Source: Ensifer sp. BR816
Lineage (GTDB): Bacteria > Pseudomonadota > Alphaproteobacteria > Rhizobiales > Rhizobiaceae
Assembly (NCBI RefSeq): GCF_000378985.1
Contig: NZ_KB905370.1
Span: 124,001 to 188,000, forward strand
Length of the DNA stretch: 64,000 nucleotides
Reading direction: 5' to 3'
The notes under the pieces are model-generated. The model did no database searches. It was given only the letters and a program-made list of their open reading frames with translations, and was not told where the DNA came from. Positions 1 through 8,692 of the stretch are shown in pieces. Position numbers and translations under genes: made by a program. Each line of letters starts with the position of its first letter. Position 1 is the stretch's first letter.

Positions 1-7
1 ACGAGAA

Positions 8-940
8 CTACGCCGTGGCTACGGCTTGGTAGGACGGCGCGGTCGCGCGCCTGGCCGGCCGGCGTACATAACCAACGAGGTCACAGACGGCCGCGATGAG
101 CGGCGAGCGGTTCATCGTGTAGAGGTGGAAGTCGCGGACGCCCCGACGCGCAAGATCGACAATCTGTTCGGCAGCGATATGGCTTGCCTCCTTGAAGCGC
201 TCGTCCGGTTGGTCGTCGAGATGAGCGAGGCGGGAAATGATTGCATCTGGCACCTTCGACCCGCAAAGCCCGGCAAACCGTATCACCTGCGTGAGATTGT
301 TGATCGGCAGGATACCCGGCACGATCGGGATCTGAACGCCGGCGCGCCGTACCCGCTCGAGGTAGCGCTCGAAATCGTCATTGTCGAAGAAGAACTGGGT
401 GAGCGCTCGGGTGGCACCGCTGTCGACCTTGCGCTTCAGCATGTCGATATCGGCCGCAACATCCGGGCTCTCCGGGTGCTTTTCCGGATAGGCGGAGACC
501 GAAATCTCGAAATCGCCACGGGCACGGAGCGCCTTGACGAGTGCTGCCGAGCTTTCATAGCCGCCTGGAAACGGCTGGTAGGCACTGCCAATGCCGCCCT
601 GCGGGTCGCCTCTCAGCGCGACGAAATGCCGAACGCCACAGGCGATGAACTCGTCGATCACCGCATCGACCTCCGCCTTCGGCGCGCCGACGCAGGTCAG
701 ATGCGCTGCCGTGTTGTCGATCCCCAGTTCGGCGATCATGCGCTTGACGGTCGTCAGGGAGCGCGCCTTGGTCGAACCGCCGGCACCATAGGTGACCGTT
801 TGAAAGGCCGGCGTAAAGATCGACAGATCCGCCACGGTCTGGAAAAGCTGGATTTCCATCTCTTCGTTTTTCGGCGGGAAATATTCGAACGAAAGCCTGA
901 GGTTGCCGCGCTCCGCGGGGTAAAGCGTCCGTGCGTTCAT
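8..940 (-). CDS. metF: 5,10-methylenetetrahydrofolate reductase
   Basis: Cytoplasmic flavoenzyme reducing methylene-THF to methyl-THF, the methyl donor for methionine synthesis. The 310-aa product has the family N-terminus (LSFEYFPPK, holding the conserved catalytic Glu), the VTYGAGGS block and the LTQFFFDND segment, and its length fits MetF. A longer upstream reading is open in frame, but I start at the ATG ending at 940 because homology begins at MNARTLYPAERGNLRLSFEY and the preceding residues are antisense-like filler. It lies 2 bp behind the ArsR-methyltransferase gene, so the two are probably co-transcribed and share the operator at 1979-2000. It ends in TAG. Confidence 0.95.
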   Translation of the reverse strand: MNARTLYPAERGNLRLSFEYFPPKNEEMEIQLFQTVADLSIFTPAFQTVTYGAGGSTKARSLTTVKRMIAELGIDNTAAHLTCVGAPKAEVDAVIDEFIACGVRHFVALRGDPQGGIGSAYQPFPGGYESSAALVKALRARGDFEISVSAYPEKHPESPDVAADIDMLKRKVDSGATRALTQFFFDNDDFERYLERVRRAGVQIPIVPGILPINNLTQVIRFAGLCGSKVPDAIISRLAHLDDQPDERFKEASHIAAEQIVDLARRGVRDFHLYTMNRSPLIAAVCDLVGYVRRPARRATAPSYQAVATA

Positions 941-942
941 TC

Positions 943-1962
943 TCAAATTCCCCCTGCCTGTAGGCGCTGGCGCGGCAAGTCGGCCACGTCGGCAACCCGC
1001 TGGTCGCGCGCCAACCAGATCGTAACCGTCAGCTTCCCCTCTTCCGCGCCTTCCGGCGCAAGATCGGTCGTCTTCTCGAGCATCAAACCGGCCTTCTGCA
1101 GCCAATCGGTCATCGTCTGGTGCGCAAAACCGAGGCGGGCGTGAGCATGCTCGTTGCGTAGATATTCGAGACCGTGGGGGGCAAAATCGATGATCACCAG
1201 CCGCCCTCCCGACATGAGCATGCGCGCCGCCTCAGCAATCGCCGCCTCGGGATCTTCCAGGAAATGCAGCACCTGATGGATCGTCACGAGATCGAAGGAC
1301 TGGCCGTCAAGCGGCAAGTTGAAGATGTCGCCGTGGCGGATCGAGGCCTTGGTGATGCCGGCCCTGTCGAGATTGGAACGCGCCACTGCGAGCATGTCGC
1401 GGCTGGCGTCGACACCGATGCCGCGCCGGTAGAGCCCCTCGAAGAGTTGCAGGATGCGGCCGGTGCCGGTGCCGAGATCGAGCAGGCTGTCGACCGGCTC
1501 GTCGCCGACCATCGCCTTGAGGGCCATCTCGACATCGCCTTCGCTGACATGCAGCCGTCGAAGTTCGTCCCACTCGGCGGCATTGCGGCTGAAATAGGCC
1601 TGGGCCTTCTCGGCGCGCGCCTTCTTCAACGTCGCAAGCCGGGTCGAATCTCTCGCCAGGATCGCATCGTCGGCCGCCGCCGCCGCAAGCAGCTCACGGA
1701 CGAGCGCGACGCGCCCGCCCTCCTGGCGCAGACGGAAATAGGCCCAGGCGCCCTCCTGGTAGCGGTCGATCAACGCAACTTCCGCAAGCAGCTTCAGGTG
1801 CCGGGAAATGCGCGGCTGCGACTGGCCGAGAATTTCGGTAAGATCGGTAACGGTAAGGTCGCCGGCGGCAAGCAGCGCCAGGAGACGCATGCGCGTCGGC
1901 TCCCCCGCCGCTTTCAAGACGTCGACCAAGGCATCCAAGCCAAGCGATCCACGATTCGTCAT
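943..1962 (-). CDS. ArsR-family regulator fused to a SAM-dependent methyltransferase (SahR/SamR-like)
   Basis: 339 aa in two modules. Residues about 8-95 form an ArsR winged helix-turn-helix (LKAAGEPTRMRLLALL, then the recognition helix SQPRISRHLKLL). Residues about 145-310 form a class I methyltransferase with the SAM-binding loop LLDLGTGTGRIL. I see no metal-binding Cys pair in the helix, so metal sensing is unlikely. ArsR regulators of methionine and S-adenosylhomocysteine metabolism are known in Proteobacteria, and the position directly before metF fits that role, with the methyltransferase fold perhaps serving as the SAM/SAH sensor. That last point is inference. A perfect inverted repeat 16 bp upstream of the start is its probable operator, implying autoregulation. 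Confidence 0.85.
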   Translation of the reverse strand: MTNRGSLGLDALVDVLKAAGEPTRMRLLALLAAGDLTVTDLTEILGQSQPRISRHLKLLAEVALIDRYQEGAWAYFRLRQEGGRVALVRELLAAAAADDAILARDSTRLATLKKARAEKAQAYFSRNAAEWDELRRLHVSEGDVEMALKAMVGDEPVDSLLDLGTGTGRILQLFEGLYRRGIGVDASRDMLAVARSNLDRAGITKASIRHGDIFNLPLDGQSFDLVTIHQVLHFLEDPEAAIAEAARMLMSGGRLVIIDFAPHGLEYLRNEHAHARLGFAHQTMTDWLQKAGLMLEKTTDLAPEGAEEGKLTVTIWLARDQRVADVADLPRQRLQAGGI

Positions 1963-1978
1963 TGCCGATCCCCATCAA

Positions 1979-2000
1979 CACATAAAGATATGTTTATGTG
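1979..2000. promoter_or_regulatory. Palindromic operator, CACATAAA-N6-TTTATGTG
   Basis: Perfect 8-bp inverted repeat (CACATAAA / TTTATGTG) around the spacer GATATG, 17-38 bp upstream of the ArsR-methyltransferase start. AT-rich palindromes with about this spacing are typical ArsR-family targets. The stretch is much more AT-rich than its surroundings. It is the probable operator of the regulator-metF operon. Confidence 0.75.
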
Positions 2001-2278
2001 ATTTACGAGCGGCGCGCAAGCGGGATTTGCGCGGACTGGCAAGGACATGACGCTCCCAAGATACGCAAGCGGCCAGACCTTACGGTCCGGCCGTGCAACG
2101 ATGACGCAGCCCCGCGCTGGTCGAACGCGGCAGCCATGAGGTCATGAGCCAAGCAGCGTGGAGGTCAGACCCTGGCCTCCAACGCTCCCGGTCCGTTCCC
2201 GGCATGACGGTGCCCGCTCCGGAACAGCTACGCCACCTCGGGCGCCGTACCCGACGCGGGTGCATCGCCCCGGGCCGC
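2001..2278. other. Gene-free stretch between the regulator promoter and the end of ettA
   Basis: No supportable gene. It contains one imperfect hairpin at 2071-2092 (GGCCAGACC, loop TTAC, GGTCCGGCC, one mismatch) without a T-tract, and the upstream part of the regulator promoter. Reading frames across it have no homologous content that I recognise. Confidence 0.5.
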
Positions 2279-3928
2279 TTACCGTGTCAGACGCTTGTAG
2301 GTCACCCGCTTCGGGTTGACCGAGTCGGGACCGAGGCGGCGGATCTTGTCGTTCTCGTAGTCCTCGAAGTTGCCTTCGAACCACTCGACATGGCTATCGC
2401 CTTCGAAGGCGAGGATGTGGGTCGCCAAGCGGTCGAGGAACATGCGGTCGTGGCTGATGATCACCGCGCATCCGGCGAAGTTTTCGAGCGCGTCCTCGAG
2501 TGCCGCCAGCGTTTCCGTATCGAGGTCGTTGGTCGGCTCGTCGAGCAGGATGACGTTGCCGCCGGACTTCAGCATCTTGGCGAGGTGCACGCGGTTGCGC
2601 TGGCCGCCCGACAGCGTGCCGACCTTCTGCTGCTGGTCTCCACCCTTGAAGTTGAAGGACGAGCAATAGGCCCGCGAATTGACCTCGTGTCTGCCGAGCT
2701 TGATGACGTCGTTGCCGCCGGAGATTTCCTCCCACACCGTCTTGTTGCCGTCGAGCGCGTCACGGCTCTGGTCGACATAGCCGAGCTGCACGCTCTCGCC
2801 GATGCGGAACGCGCCCTCTTCAGGCTGCTCCTGGCCCGTGATCATCCGGAAGAGCGTCGTCTTGCCGGCGCCGTTCGGGCCGATGACGCCGACGATGCCG
2901 CCCGGCGGCAGCTTGAAGCTCAGCCCTTCGATCAGCAACTGGTCGTCATAGCCCTTGGAGATGTTATCCGCTTCGATGACCACCTGGCCGAGCCGCTCGC
3001 CGACCGGAATGATGATCTGGGCGTCACCCGGACGCCTGTCGGCCGCTGCCCTGACCAGCTCGTCATAGGCGCGGATACGCGCCTTGGACTTGGCCTGCCG
3101 GGCCTTCGGGCTCGAGGCGATCCACTCCTGCTCGCGGCTGATCGCCTTCTGGCGGGTCGCTTCTTCACGACCTTCCTGGGCCATGCGCTTGGCCTTAGCC
3201 TGCAGATAGGCGGAGTAGTTGCCCTCATAGGGAATGCCGCGGCCGCGATCGAGCTCGAGAATCCAGCCGGTGACATTGTCGAGGAAGTAGCGGTCGTGGG
3301 TGATCATCAGCACGGCGCCCGGATATTCGCGCAGGTGCTTTTCGAGCCAGGCGATCGTCTCGGCGTCCAGGTGGTTGGTCGGTTCGTCGAGGAGCAGCAG
3401 GTCCGGCTGTGACAAGAGCAGCTTGCAAAGCGCGACGCGGCGCTTCTCTCCGCCCGACAGATTGGTGACCTCGGCGTCGCCCGGCGGGCAGCGCAGCGCG
3501 TCCATCGCCATCTCGACCTGGCTGTCGAGGTCCCAGAGGTTCTGGCTGTCGATGATATCCTGGAGCTTGGCGCCCTCTTCCGCAGTCTCGTCGGAATAGT
3601 TCATCATCAGTTCGTTGTAGCGGTCGATGATCGCCTTCTTCGGGGCGACCCCTTCCATGACGTTCTCGAGCACGGTCTTCTGCGCATCGAGCTGCGGCTC
3701 CTGCGGCAGGTAGCCGACGGTGGCGCCTTCGGCGACCCAGGCTTCGCCGGTATATTCGTGGTCGAGCCCGGCCATGATCCGCAGAACGGTGGACTTACCG
3801 GCGCCGTTGGGGCCGAGAATGCCGATCTTCGCGTCCGGGTAGAACGACAGATGGATGTTCTCCAGGACCTTCTTGTTGCCATAGGCCTTGTTGAGCCCGG
3901 CCATATGATAGATGAACTGACGTGCCAT
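2279..3928 (-). CDS. ettA: Energy-dependent translational throttle protein EttA (ABC-F ATPase)
   Basis: Soluble ribosome-associated ABC-F protein that gates the first elongation step according to the ATP/ADP ratio. The 549 aa carry two nucleotide-binding domains. Walker [10 protein letters not shown] is at residues 39-47 with signature [11 protein letters not shown] and Walker [13 protein letters not shown]. The second set is [20 protein letters not shown] and [12 protein letters not shown]. No membrane segment is present. The length, near the 555 aa of E. coli EttA, and the [17 protein letters not shown] stretch between the domains favour EttA over Uup or YheS. The ATG at 3928 is the natural start. 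It is a single gene flanked by gaps. Confidence 0.93.
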   Translation of the reverse strand: MARQFIYHMAGLNKAYGNKKVLENIHLSFYPDAKIGILGPNGAGKSTVLRIMAGLDHEYTGEAWVAEGATVGYLPQEPQLDAQKTVLENVMEGVAPKKAIIDRYNELMMNYSDETAEEGAKLQDIIDSQNLWDLDSQVEMAMDALRCPPGDAEVTNLSGGEKRRVALCKLLLSQPDLLLLDEPTNHLDAETIAWLEKHLREYPGAVLMITHDRYFLDNVTGWILELDRGRGIPYEGNYSAYLQAKAKRMAQEGREEATRQKAISREQEWIASSPKARQAKSKARIRAYDELVRAAADRRPGDAQIIIPVGERLGQVVIEADNISKGYDDQLLIEGLSFKLPPGGIVGVIGPNGAGKTTLFRMITGQEQPEEGAFRIGESVQLGYVDQSRDALDGNKTVWEEISGGNDVIKLGRHEVNSRAYCSSFNFKGGDQQQKVGTLSGGQRNRVHLAKMLKSGGNVILLDEPTNDLDTETLAALEDALENFAGCAVIISHDRMFLDRLATHILAFEGDSHVEWFEGNFEDYENDKIRRLGPDSVNPKRVTYKRLTR

Positions 3929-4045
3929 GAAGGAATGCTCCGCATCGGAAGGGAAAATTTGCCCGCTATGTAGGCGAATTATGGTGGCGGGGCAATCGCC
4001 AAAGGCCTGCCCGCGCCGTTCCTTCGCTGCGATAAGCCTCCCCGT

Positions 4046-4816
4046 TCAGCCCCGCCCGGCGGCGTCCGCGATCCCCTTTGCGCATTTGAACTCGGTCGGC
4101 CCCGCCGCCCTGATGAGGCCGGCAAGATCCGTCTTGCCCGCGAGGTCGCCGGAGAGCCCGATCGTCAGCCCGGTGATCAAGCTGCGGCCGCCGACGGTCT
4201 GGCAACGCATCCGCACCCGGTCGCCAGCCCCCGCCCCGAAACTCTGGTCGAAGGCTGCCTTGATCTGCTGCTCACCGATCTCCGAACCGATCCTGTCGGC
4301 AAAGAGCGATCTCACGGCGGATGCGTTCAACTCGTCGAGAAGACGAAGCTGCAGCGTGAAATAGTCCTCGGCATTGTCGGTCTGGCAGGTGCCGCTGCGC
4401 AGCCACTGGTGCCGGTCGAGGCCGGACTTCACCCCCGGCATGGCGACGAGCAGGCGCGCGGCGGTCTCGTCCTTCATCGCGAGCTTCGGCAGGTCGAGCC
4501 AGTCGCCCTTGCGATCCTGCGTCTTTAGCTCCGCTTCCACGCCGCAATAGCTCTTCTTCAAGCGCCAAAGACCATGGAGCGAGAAATGCGTCGCATCAAA
4601 GCGGTCCGAGGTCTGCTCCACACACTCCTTGCGTGTCGGCCGCGTCTCGCAAAAGCCCGGCTGCCAGCTTACTGCCAGCACATATTGCGTCGCCCCGCTA
4701 TCCGGCGACGCCGCCTCTTCGCCCGATGCCTCCTCCGCGGCGGCGAGGGAGGATAGCCCCAAGCCCAGAGCAAGCACCGCAACTCTCACCATATGTACCA
4801 TAGCCCGCACTGCCAT
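4046..4816 (-). CDS. Secreted ribonuclease T2 family protein with altered active site
   Basis: 256 aa with an N-terminal signal peptide (VRVAVLALGLGLSSLAAAEE), so the product is predicted periplasmic. The T2 fold is shown by YVLAVSWQPGFCE, the first conserved active-site segment FSLHGLW with its catalytic His, and paired cysteines. The second segment reads HQWLRSGTC, where the family has HEWxKHGTC. The catalytic Glu, Lys and second His are therefore Gln, Arg and Ser, and the codons (CAG, CGC, AGC) are unambiguous. It may be inactive or have changed chemistry. I start at the ATG at 4816, which has GGAGG five bases upstream; the ATG at 4837 has no ribosome-binding site. Confidence 0.85.
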   Translation of the reverse strand: MAVRAMVHMVRVAVLALGLGLSSLAAAEEASGEEAASPDSGATQYVLAVSWQPGFCETRPTRKECVEQTSDRFDATHFSLHGLWRLKKSYCGVEAELKTQDRKGDWLDLPKLAMKDETAARLLVAMPGVKSGLDRHQWLRSGTCQTDNAEDYFTLQLRLLDELNASAVRSLFADRIGSEIGEQQIKAAFDQSFGAGAGDRVRMRCQTVGGRSLITGLTIGLSGDLAGKTDLAGLIRAAGPTEFKCAKGIADAAGRG

Positions 4817-5071
4817 ATTGGCCTCCAAGAAAAACAAAACAAGAACAAAATATCAACAAAAGCGGGAAACTTGCAACCCCTAATATGCCTCTCAGGAATC
4901 GTTCTGATCTCATGCGCAACAAGCAACAAGCGGCGATTGCCTTTGTCCGCCAAATCGATTTGATATCTCGCGGAGTGGTCGGCAGGGCGGAGTCGCCCGC
5001 CCGTCAACTGGAAAATCCTGGCTCGGTCTGCGAGCGCATTTGGGTTCTGAAGATTTGTCCGGGAGTGAGGC

Positions 5072-6025
5072 ATGTTCGGAGAGGTAAGGACGCTTCGGAG
5101 TCCCACAGGCGCGACGCTCGGCTGGCGCCATTGGCCCGCTGTCGACGCGGAACGGGGCATCCTGCTGATCAGCCACGGGCTTGCCGAGCATTCCGGCCGC
5201 TATGCCCGCTTTGCCGAAGCCATGGCCAGGCACGGTTTCCATGTCTACGCACACGACCATCGCGGCCATGGCGAGAGCCGCGCGCCGGATGCGCAGCCTG
5301 GCCTGTTCGCCAAGCGGCAAGGCGACGAGACGGTGATTGCCGATCTTCGCGCGGTGCGGGAGATGGCCGTCGCCAATCATCCCGGACTGCCGGTCGTGCT
5401 CTTCGGCCACTCGATGGGCGGACTGATCGCACTCAATGCCGCCGAGGCCGACCCGACGCTTTATGATGCGCTGGCCGTCTGGAACTCCAACTTTCGTCCC
5501 GGCATTGCCGGCCGCGGCGGCCAGGCCATCCTTGCCATCGAGCGGATGCTGAAGGGCTCGGATGTTCCGAGCATGCTGCTTTCGAAGCTCACCTTCGGTG
5601 CCTGGAGCAAGGCCATAGCTGGCCGGAAGACGGATTTCGACTGGCTGTCGCGCGACGAGGACGAAGTCGCCAAATACATCGCCGATCCGCTCTGCGGCTT
5701 CGATGCCAGTGTGTCGCTCTGGATCGACGTGTTCAGATTTGCCTTTGCCGGCGCGCGCCGCGATCGGCTCACCCAATTGCCCACGAATCTGCCGGTCCAT
5801 CTGGTCGGCGGCAGCGCCGACCCATCGACGTTGAACGGCGAAGCCGTTCGCTGGCTCGGCCGCCGCATGAAGGCCTGCGGCATGACCAATGTCACCGTTG
5901 CGATACAGGACGGCATGCGCCACGAGACGCTGAACGAGATCGGCCGCGAGCGGGCGACGGAGGATTTTGCCGCCTGGTGCGCTCAGGCCCTCGGCTCAGC
6001 AAGCCGCGTGGGCGTACGAGCATGA
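5072..6025 (+). CDS. Alpha/beta hydrolase, lysophospholipase / monoacylglycerol lipase type
   Basis: 317 aa. It has the N-terminal strand pattern LLISHGLAEHSGRYARFAEAM, the HDHRGHGES loop, and a nucleophile elbow FGHSMGG with Ser114. A C-terminal His lies in MRHETLNE. This layout is typical of the hydrolase_4 (PldB/monoglyceride lipase) family, which cleaves acyl chains from lysophospholipids or monoacylglycerols. There is no signal peptide, so it is predicted cytoplasmic. The ATG follows a GAG-rich site (GGGAGTGAGGC). The divergent partner is the RNase T2 gene across 255 bp in which I see no clear motif. The substrate cannot be fixed from sequence. Confidence 0.85.
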   Translation: MFGEVRTLRSPTGATLGWRHWPAVDAERGILLISHGLAEHSGRYARFAEAMARHGFHVYAHDHRGHGESRAPDAQPGLFAKRQGDETVIADLRAVREMAVANHPGLPVVLFGHSMGGLIALNAAEADPTLYDALAVWNSNFRPGIAGRGGQAILAIERMLKGSDVPSMLLSKLTFGAWSKAIAGRKTDFDWLSRDEDEVAKYIADPLCGFDASVSLWIDVFRFAFAGARRDRLTQLPTNLPVHLVGGSADPSTLNGEAVRWLGRRMKACGMTNVTVAIQDGMRHETLNEIGRERATEDFAAWCAQALGSASRVGVRA

Positions 6026-6098
6026 CGGACTTCGCCACTGGATTCCGACGGCGTGGAATGAATTCGCAGCAAAGAAAAAAGCATTGGGAGGCGCAGAG

Positions 6099-7745
6099 AT
6101 GAAAACGGGTGGTCAACTGGTGGTCGAGGCGCTGGTCGCAAACGGCGTCAGGCGCATCTCCTGCGTGCCGGGCGAGAGCTATCTCGCCGTGCTGGATGCG
6201 CTCTACGATACCGACATCGACGTCGTCGTCTGCCGCCAGGAGGGCGGTGCGGCGATGATGGCGGACACCTGGGGCCGGCTGACCGGCGAACCGGGTGTCT
6301 GCATGGTCACGCGCGGCCCCGGCGCCACCAATGCCTCGGCCGGTCTCCACGTCGCCCGCCAGGATTCGATCCCGATGATCCTGTTCATCGGCCAGGTGCA
6401 GCGCGACGCCCGCGAACGCGAGGCTTTCCAGGAGATCGAGTACCGCCGCGCCCTCACCGAGGTGGCAAAATGGGTGGGGGAGATCGATGATCCGGCGCGC
6501 ATCCCAGAATTCGTCACCCGCGCTTTTGCCGTCGCGACCTCCGGCCGTCCCGGCCCGGTGGTGCTGACGCTGCCCGAAGACATGCTCACCGAGAGCGCCG
6601 AAGCCCCCGCCGCCCGCGCCTACCAGCCTGTCGAAAGCCATCCGGGACCAGGCCAGGTCGCCCGCCTCGCGACTTTCCTCGTGGAGGCGAAGCGGCCGAT
6701 CGCCATTCTCGGCGGCACGCGCTGGTCGGCCGAAAGCGTCGCGGAATTCCAGCGTTTCGCCGAGCGCTGGCATCTCCCGGTCGGCTGCTCCTTCCGTCGC
6801 CAGATGCTGTTCGACCATCTGCACCCGAACTACGCCGGCGATGTCGGCATCGGCGTCAATCCGGCCCTGGCCAAGGAAATCAAGGAGGCCGATCTCATCC
6901 TGCTTCTGGGCGGTCGCCTCTCGGAAATGCCCTCCTCGTCCTATACCCTCGTCGACGTCCCCTACCCGCAGCAGACGCTGGTGCATGTCCATCCCGATCC
7001 GTCCGAACTCGGCCGCGTCTATCGGCCGGATCTAGCGATCGCCGCGAGCCCGCGCGATTTCGTCGCCGCCCTTGCACAGATCGCACCTGCGGAAGAGCCG
7101 GTCTGGGCGCAGCGCACCGCCGCCATGCACGAGACCTATCTCAAATGGTCGACAGCGCCGGAGACGGGACCGGGCCAAGTGCAGATGGGGCCGATCATGA
7201 ACTGGATCGAGGCGAATACGGCGCCGGACGCGATCTTCACCAACGGCGCCGGCAATTACGCCACCTGGCTGCACCGCTTCCACCGCTTCCGCCGCTACGG
7301 CACGCAGGCCGCGCCGGCCTCCGGCTCCATGGGCTACGGCTTGCCCGCGGCGGTCGCGGCGAAACACCTCCATCGCGACCGCGAGGTCATCTGCTTCGCG
7401 GGCGACGGCTGCTTCCTCATGCATGGCCAGGAATTCGCCACCGCCGTCCGCTATAGCCTGCCGATCATCGTGCTCGTCATCAACAATGGCATTTACGGGA
7501 CGATCCGCATGCACCAGGAACGGGATTATCCTGGCCGTGTCAGCGCCACGGACCTGACCAACCCGGATTTTGCGGCGCTTGCACGCGCCTATGGCGGCCA
7601 TGGCGAGACGGTGGAACGGACGGAGGAATTCGCCGCTGCGTTTCTCCGGGCGCGCGCCAGCGGCAAGCCGGCGATCGTCGAGATCAAGCTCGATCCGGAG
7701 GCAATCACGCCGACACGGACGCTGAGCGAAATACGCAACGGCTGA
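6099..7745 (+). CDS. Thiamine-diphosphate-dependent enzyme, acetolactate-synthase large-subunit family
   Basis: 548 aa with the three-domain ThDP architecture. The N-terminal pyrimidine-binding domain carries the catalytic Glu in CRQEGGAAMMAD and the GPGATNA motif. The central domain starts near residue 190. The C-terminal domain carries the GDGCFLMHGQEF...INN thiamine-diphosphate motif. It could be a catabolic acetolactate synthase, an oxalyl-CoA decarboxylase-like enzyme or a benzoylformate-decarboxylase-like enzyme. No small regulatory subunit lies beside it, so a role in branched-chain amino acid synthesis is less likely. I start at the ATG at 6099, which is preceded by GGGAGGCGCAG. The open frame runs further upstream but overlaps the preceding gene. 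Confidence 0.85.
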   Translation: MKTGGQLVVEALVANGVRRISCVPGESYLAVLDALYDTDIDVVVCRQEGGAAMMADTWGRLTGEPGVCMVTRGPGATNASAGLHVARQDSIPMILFIGQVQRDAREREAFQEIEYRRALTEVAKWVGEIDDPARIPEFVTRAFAVATSGRPGPVVLTLPEDMLTESAEAPAARAYQPVESHPGPGQVARLATFLVEAKRPIAILGGTRWSAESVAEFQRFAERWHLPVGCSFRRQMLFDHLHPNYAGDVGIGVNPALAKEIKEADLILLLGGRLSEMPSSSYTLVDVPYPQQTLVHVHPDPSELGRVYRPDLAIAASPRDFVAALAQIAPAEEPVWAQRTAAMHETYLKWSTAPETGPGQVQMGPIMNWIEANTAPDAIFTNGAGNYATWLHRFHRFRRYGTQAAPASGSMGYGLPAAVAAKHLHRDREVICFAGDGCFLMHGQEFATAVRYSLPIIVLVINNGIYGTIRMHQERDYPGRVSATDLTNPDFAALARAYGGHGETVERTEEFAAAFLRARASGKPAIVEIKLDPEAITPTRTLSEIRNG

Positions 7746-7808
7746 TGGAAAAGACGGCGCCTGAATGAGAGCCCGGCCTGGAGCGGGTGTCGGCAAGTCC
7801 TGGCACTT

Positions 7809-8015
7809 TCAGACCGTCCGGATCATCTCCCAAAGCTGGCCCGGTTCTTTGACACCGGCCTGATAAAGCTTGGCGATTTTCCTGGCGAGTTGGTCGGCCT
7901 CCTCGCTGCCCATCGACAGGTTTCGCTCTTCCAGCGCGCGGTGCCAAACGCCTTCAAGGATCGCCACGTGACCGGGAAGAATTGGATAGTCTCTGAAACT
8001 ATTGAAAGGATCCAT
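7809..8015 (-). CDS. Small conserved hypothetical protein (68 aa)
   Basis: 68 aa starting MDPFNSFRDYPILPG, with a helix-rich acidic/basic C-terminal half (EEADQLARKIAKLYQAGVKEP). AGAAGAGA precedes the ATG at a suitable distance. There is no signal peptide or membrane segment. Codon use matches the neighbouring genes and no longer overlapping gene competes, so I regard it as real. I do not recognise its function. It lies between the ThDP enzyme (opposite strand) and a gene-free stretch with a stem-loop. Confidence 0.6.
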   Translation of the reverse strand: MDPFNSFRDYPILPGHVAILEGVWHRALEERNLSMGSEEADQLARKIAKLYQAGVKEPGQLWEMIRTV

Positions 8016-8117
8016 GGCCGATCTCTTCTAAAGCTGCCCGCCGAGACCTGCACGTCCCGACGGGACGGCGAATGCCAACAATTGCGCAACAAGCAGGAAC
8101 GGCGTCAGAAACGCGAA

Positions 8118-8144
8118 AGCGCGCTTGTTTGGGCCAAGCGCGCT
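8118..8144. other. 10-bp perfect stem-loop in a 266-bp gene-free stretch
   Basis: AGCGCGCTTG (8118-8127), a 7-base loop, and CAAGCGCGCT (8135-8144). On the minus strand only a short T-rich run follows. It could be a weak terminator for the phosphatase gene at 8282-8620, or a structured leader of the 68-aa gene. Nothing else recognisable is in 8016-8281. Confidence 0.45.
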
Positions 8145-8281
8145 CCAAGCGAACGATCTTCAAAGGGCGCCGGCACCCTCGATCGAACAAATCCAATATA
8201 GCACCGAATGCCCGTCGGAAACAGTGAAAAGCCGCCGTCCGCCTGTTTCACTGCCCGCCGAGGAACGATCGGCGCGTCGGC

Positions 8282-8620
8282 CTAGCTGCGAATATGCTGC
8301 GTCTGCTGGTAGACGGCCGTCGAGCGAGCGCCGGAACGGCAGTAGCCGAGCATCGGGCGCTGAAATTCGTCGAGGGCGTCGACCATGCGGGTCACCGCGT
8401 CGGCCGTCACGCCCATCGGGCCGACCGGTATATGAACGATCTCCAGGCCGAGTTCCTGGGCGCGCGCGGCAATCGCATCGAAGGTCGGCTGATCAGGAGC
8501 CTCGAAATCCGGACGGTGGCAGACGATGGACTTGAAACCGAGCGCCTTGATCTCGTCAAGGTCGTCGACCGAGATCTGGCCGGAGACCGAATATTCATCG
8601 TTGATCTGGCGAATGTCCAT
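8282..8620 (-). CDS. Beta-lactamase-hydrolase-like phosphatase / rhodanese-like (TIGR01244) protein
   Basis: 112 aa. It begins MDIRQINDEYSVSGQIS and ends with a P-loop active site GYCRSGARS holding a Cys nucleophile and an Arg. This is the small free-standing form of the DUF442/BLH domain that elsewhere is fused to persulfide dioxygenases in the BigR/Blh sulfide-detoxification system. The CRSGxRS loop resembles the rhodanese active site, so sulfur transfer and phosphatase activity are both possible. No persulfide dioxygenase or BigR regulator is adjacent. It is a single gene on the minus strand. Confidence 0.8.
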   Translation of the reverse strand: MDIRQINDEYSVSGQISVDDLDEIKALGFKSIVCHRPDFEAPDQPTFDAIAARAQELGLEIVHIPVGPMGVTADAVTRMVDALDEFQRPMLGYCRSGARSTAVYQQTQHIRS

Positions 8621-8692
8621 GATGTCGCTTCCTCAAGACTGCGTTGCCTTGGTGTAGGCCGCAGCCCCGTCGCCGTCAATCGCGAAGCGATT

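Noticed and set aside
2144-3412. 422-aa open frame on the plus strand
   Set aside because: It lies antisense to ettA, has no domain pattern, and arises from GC-rich codon bias.
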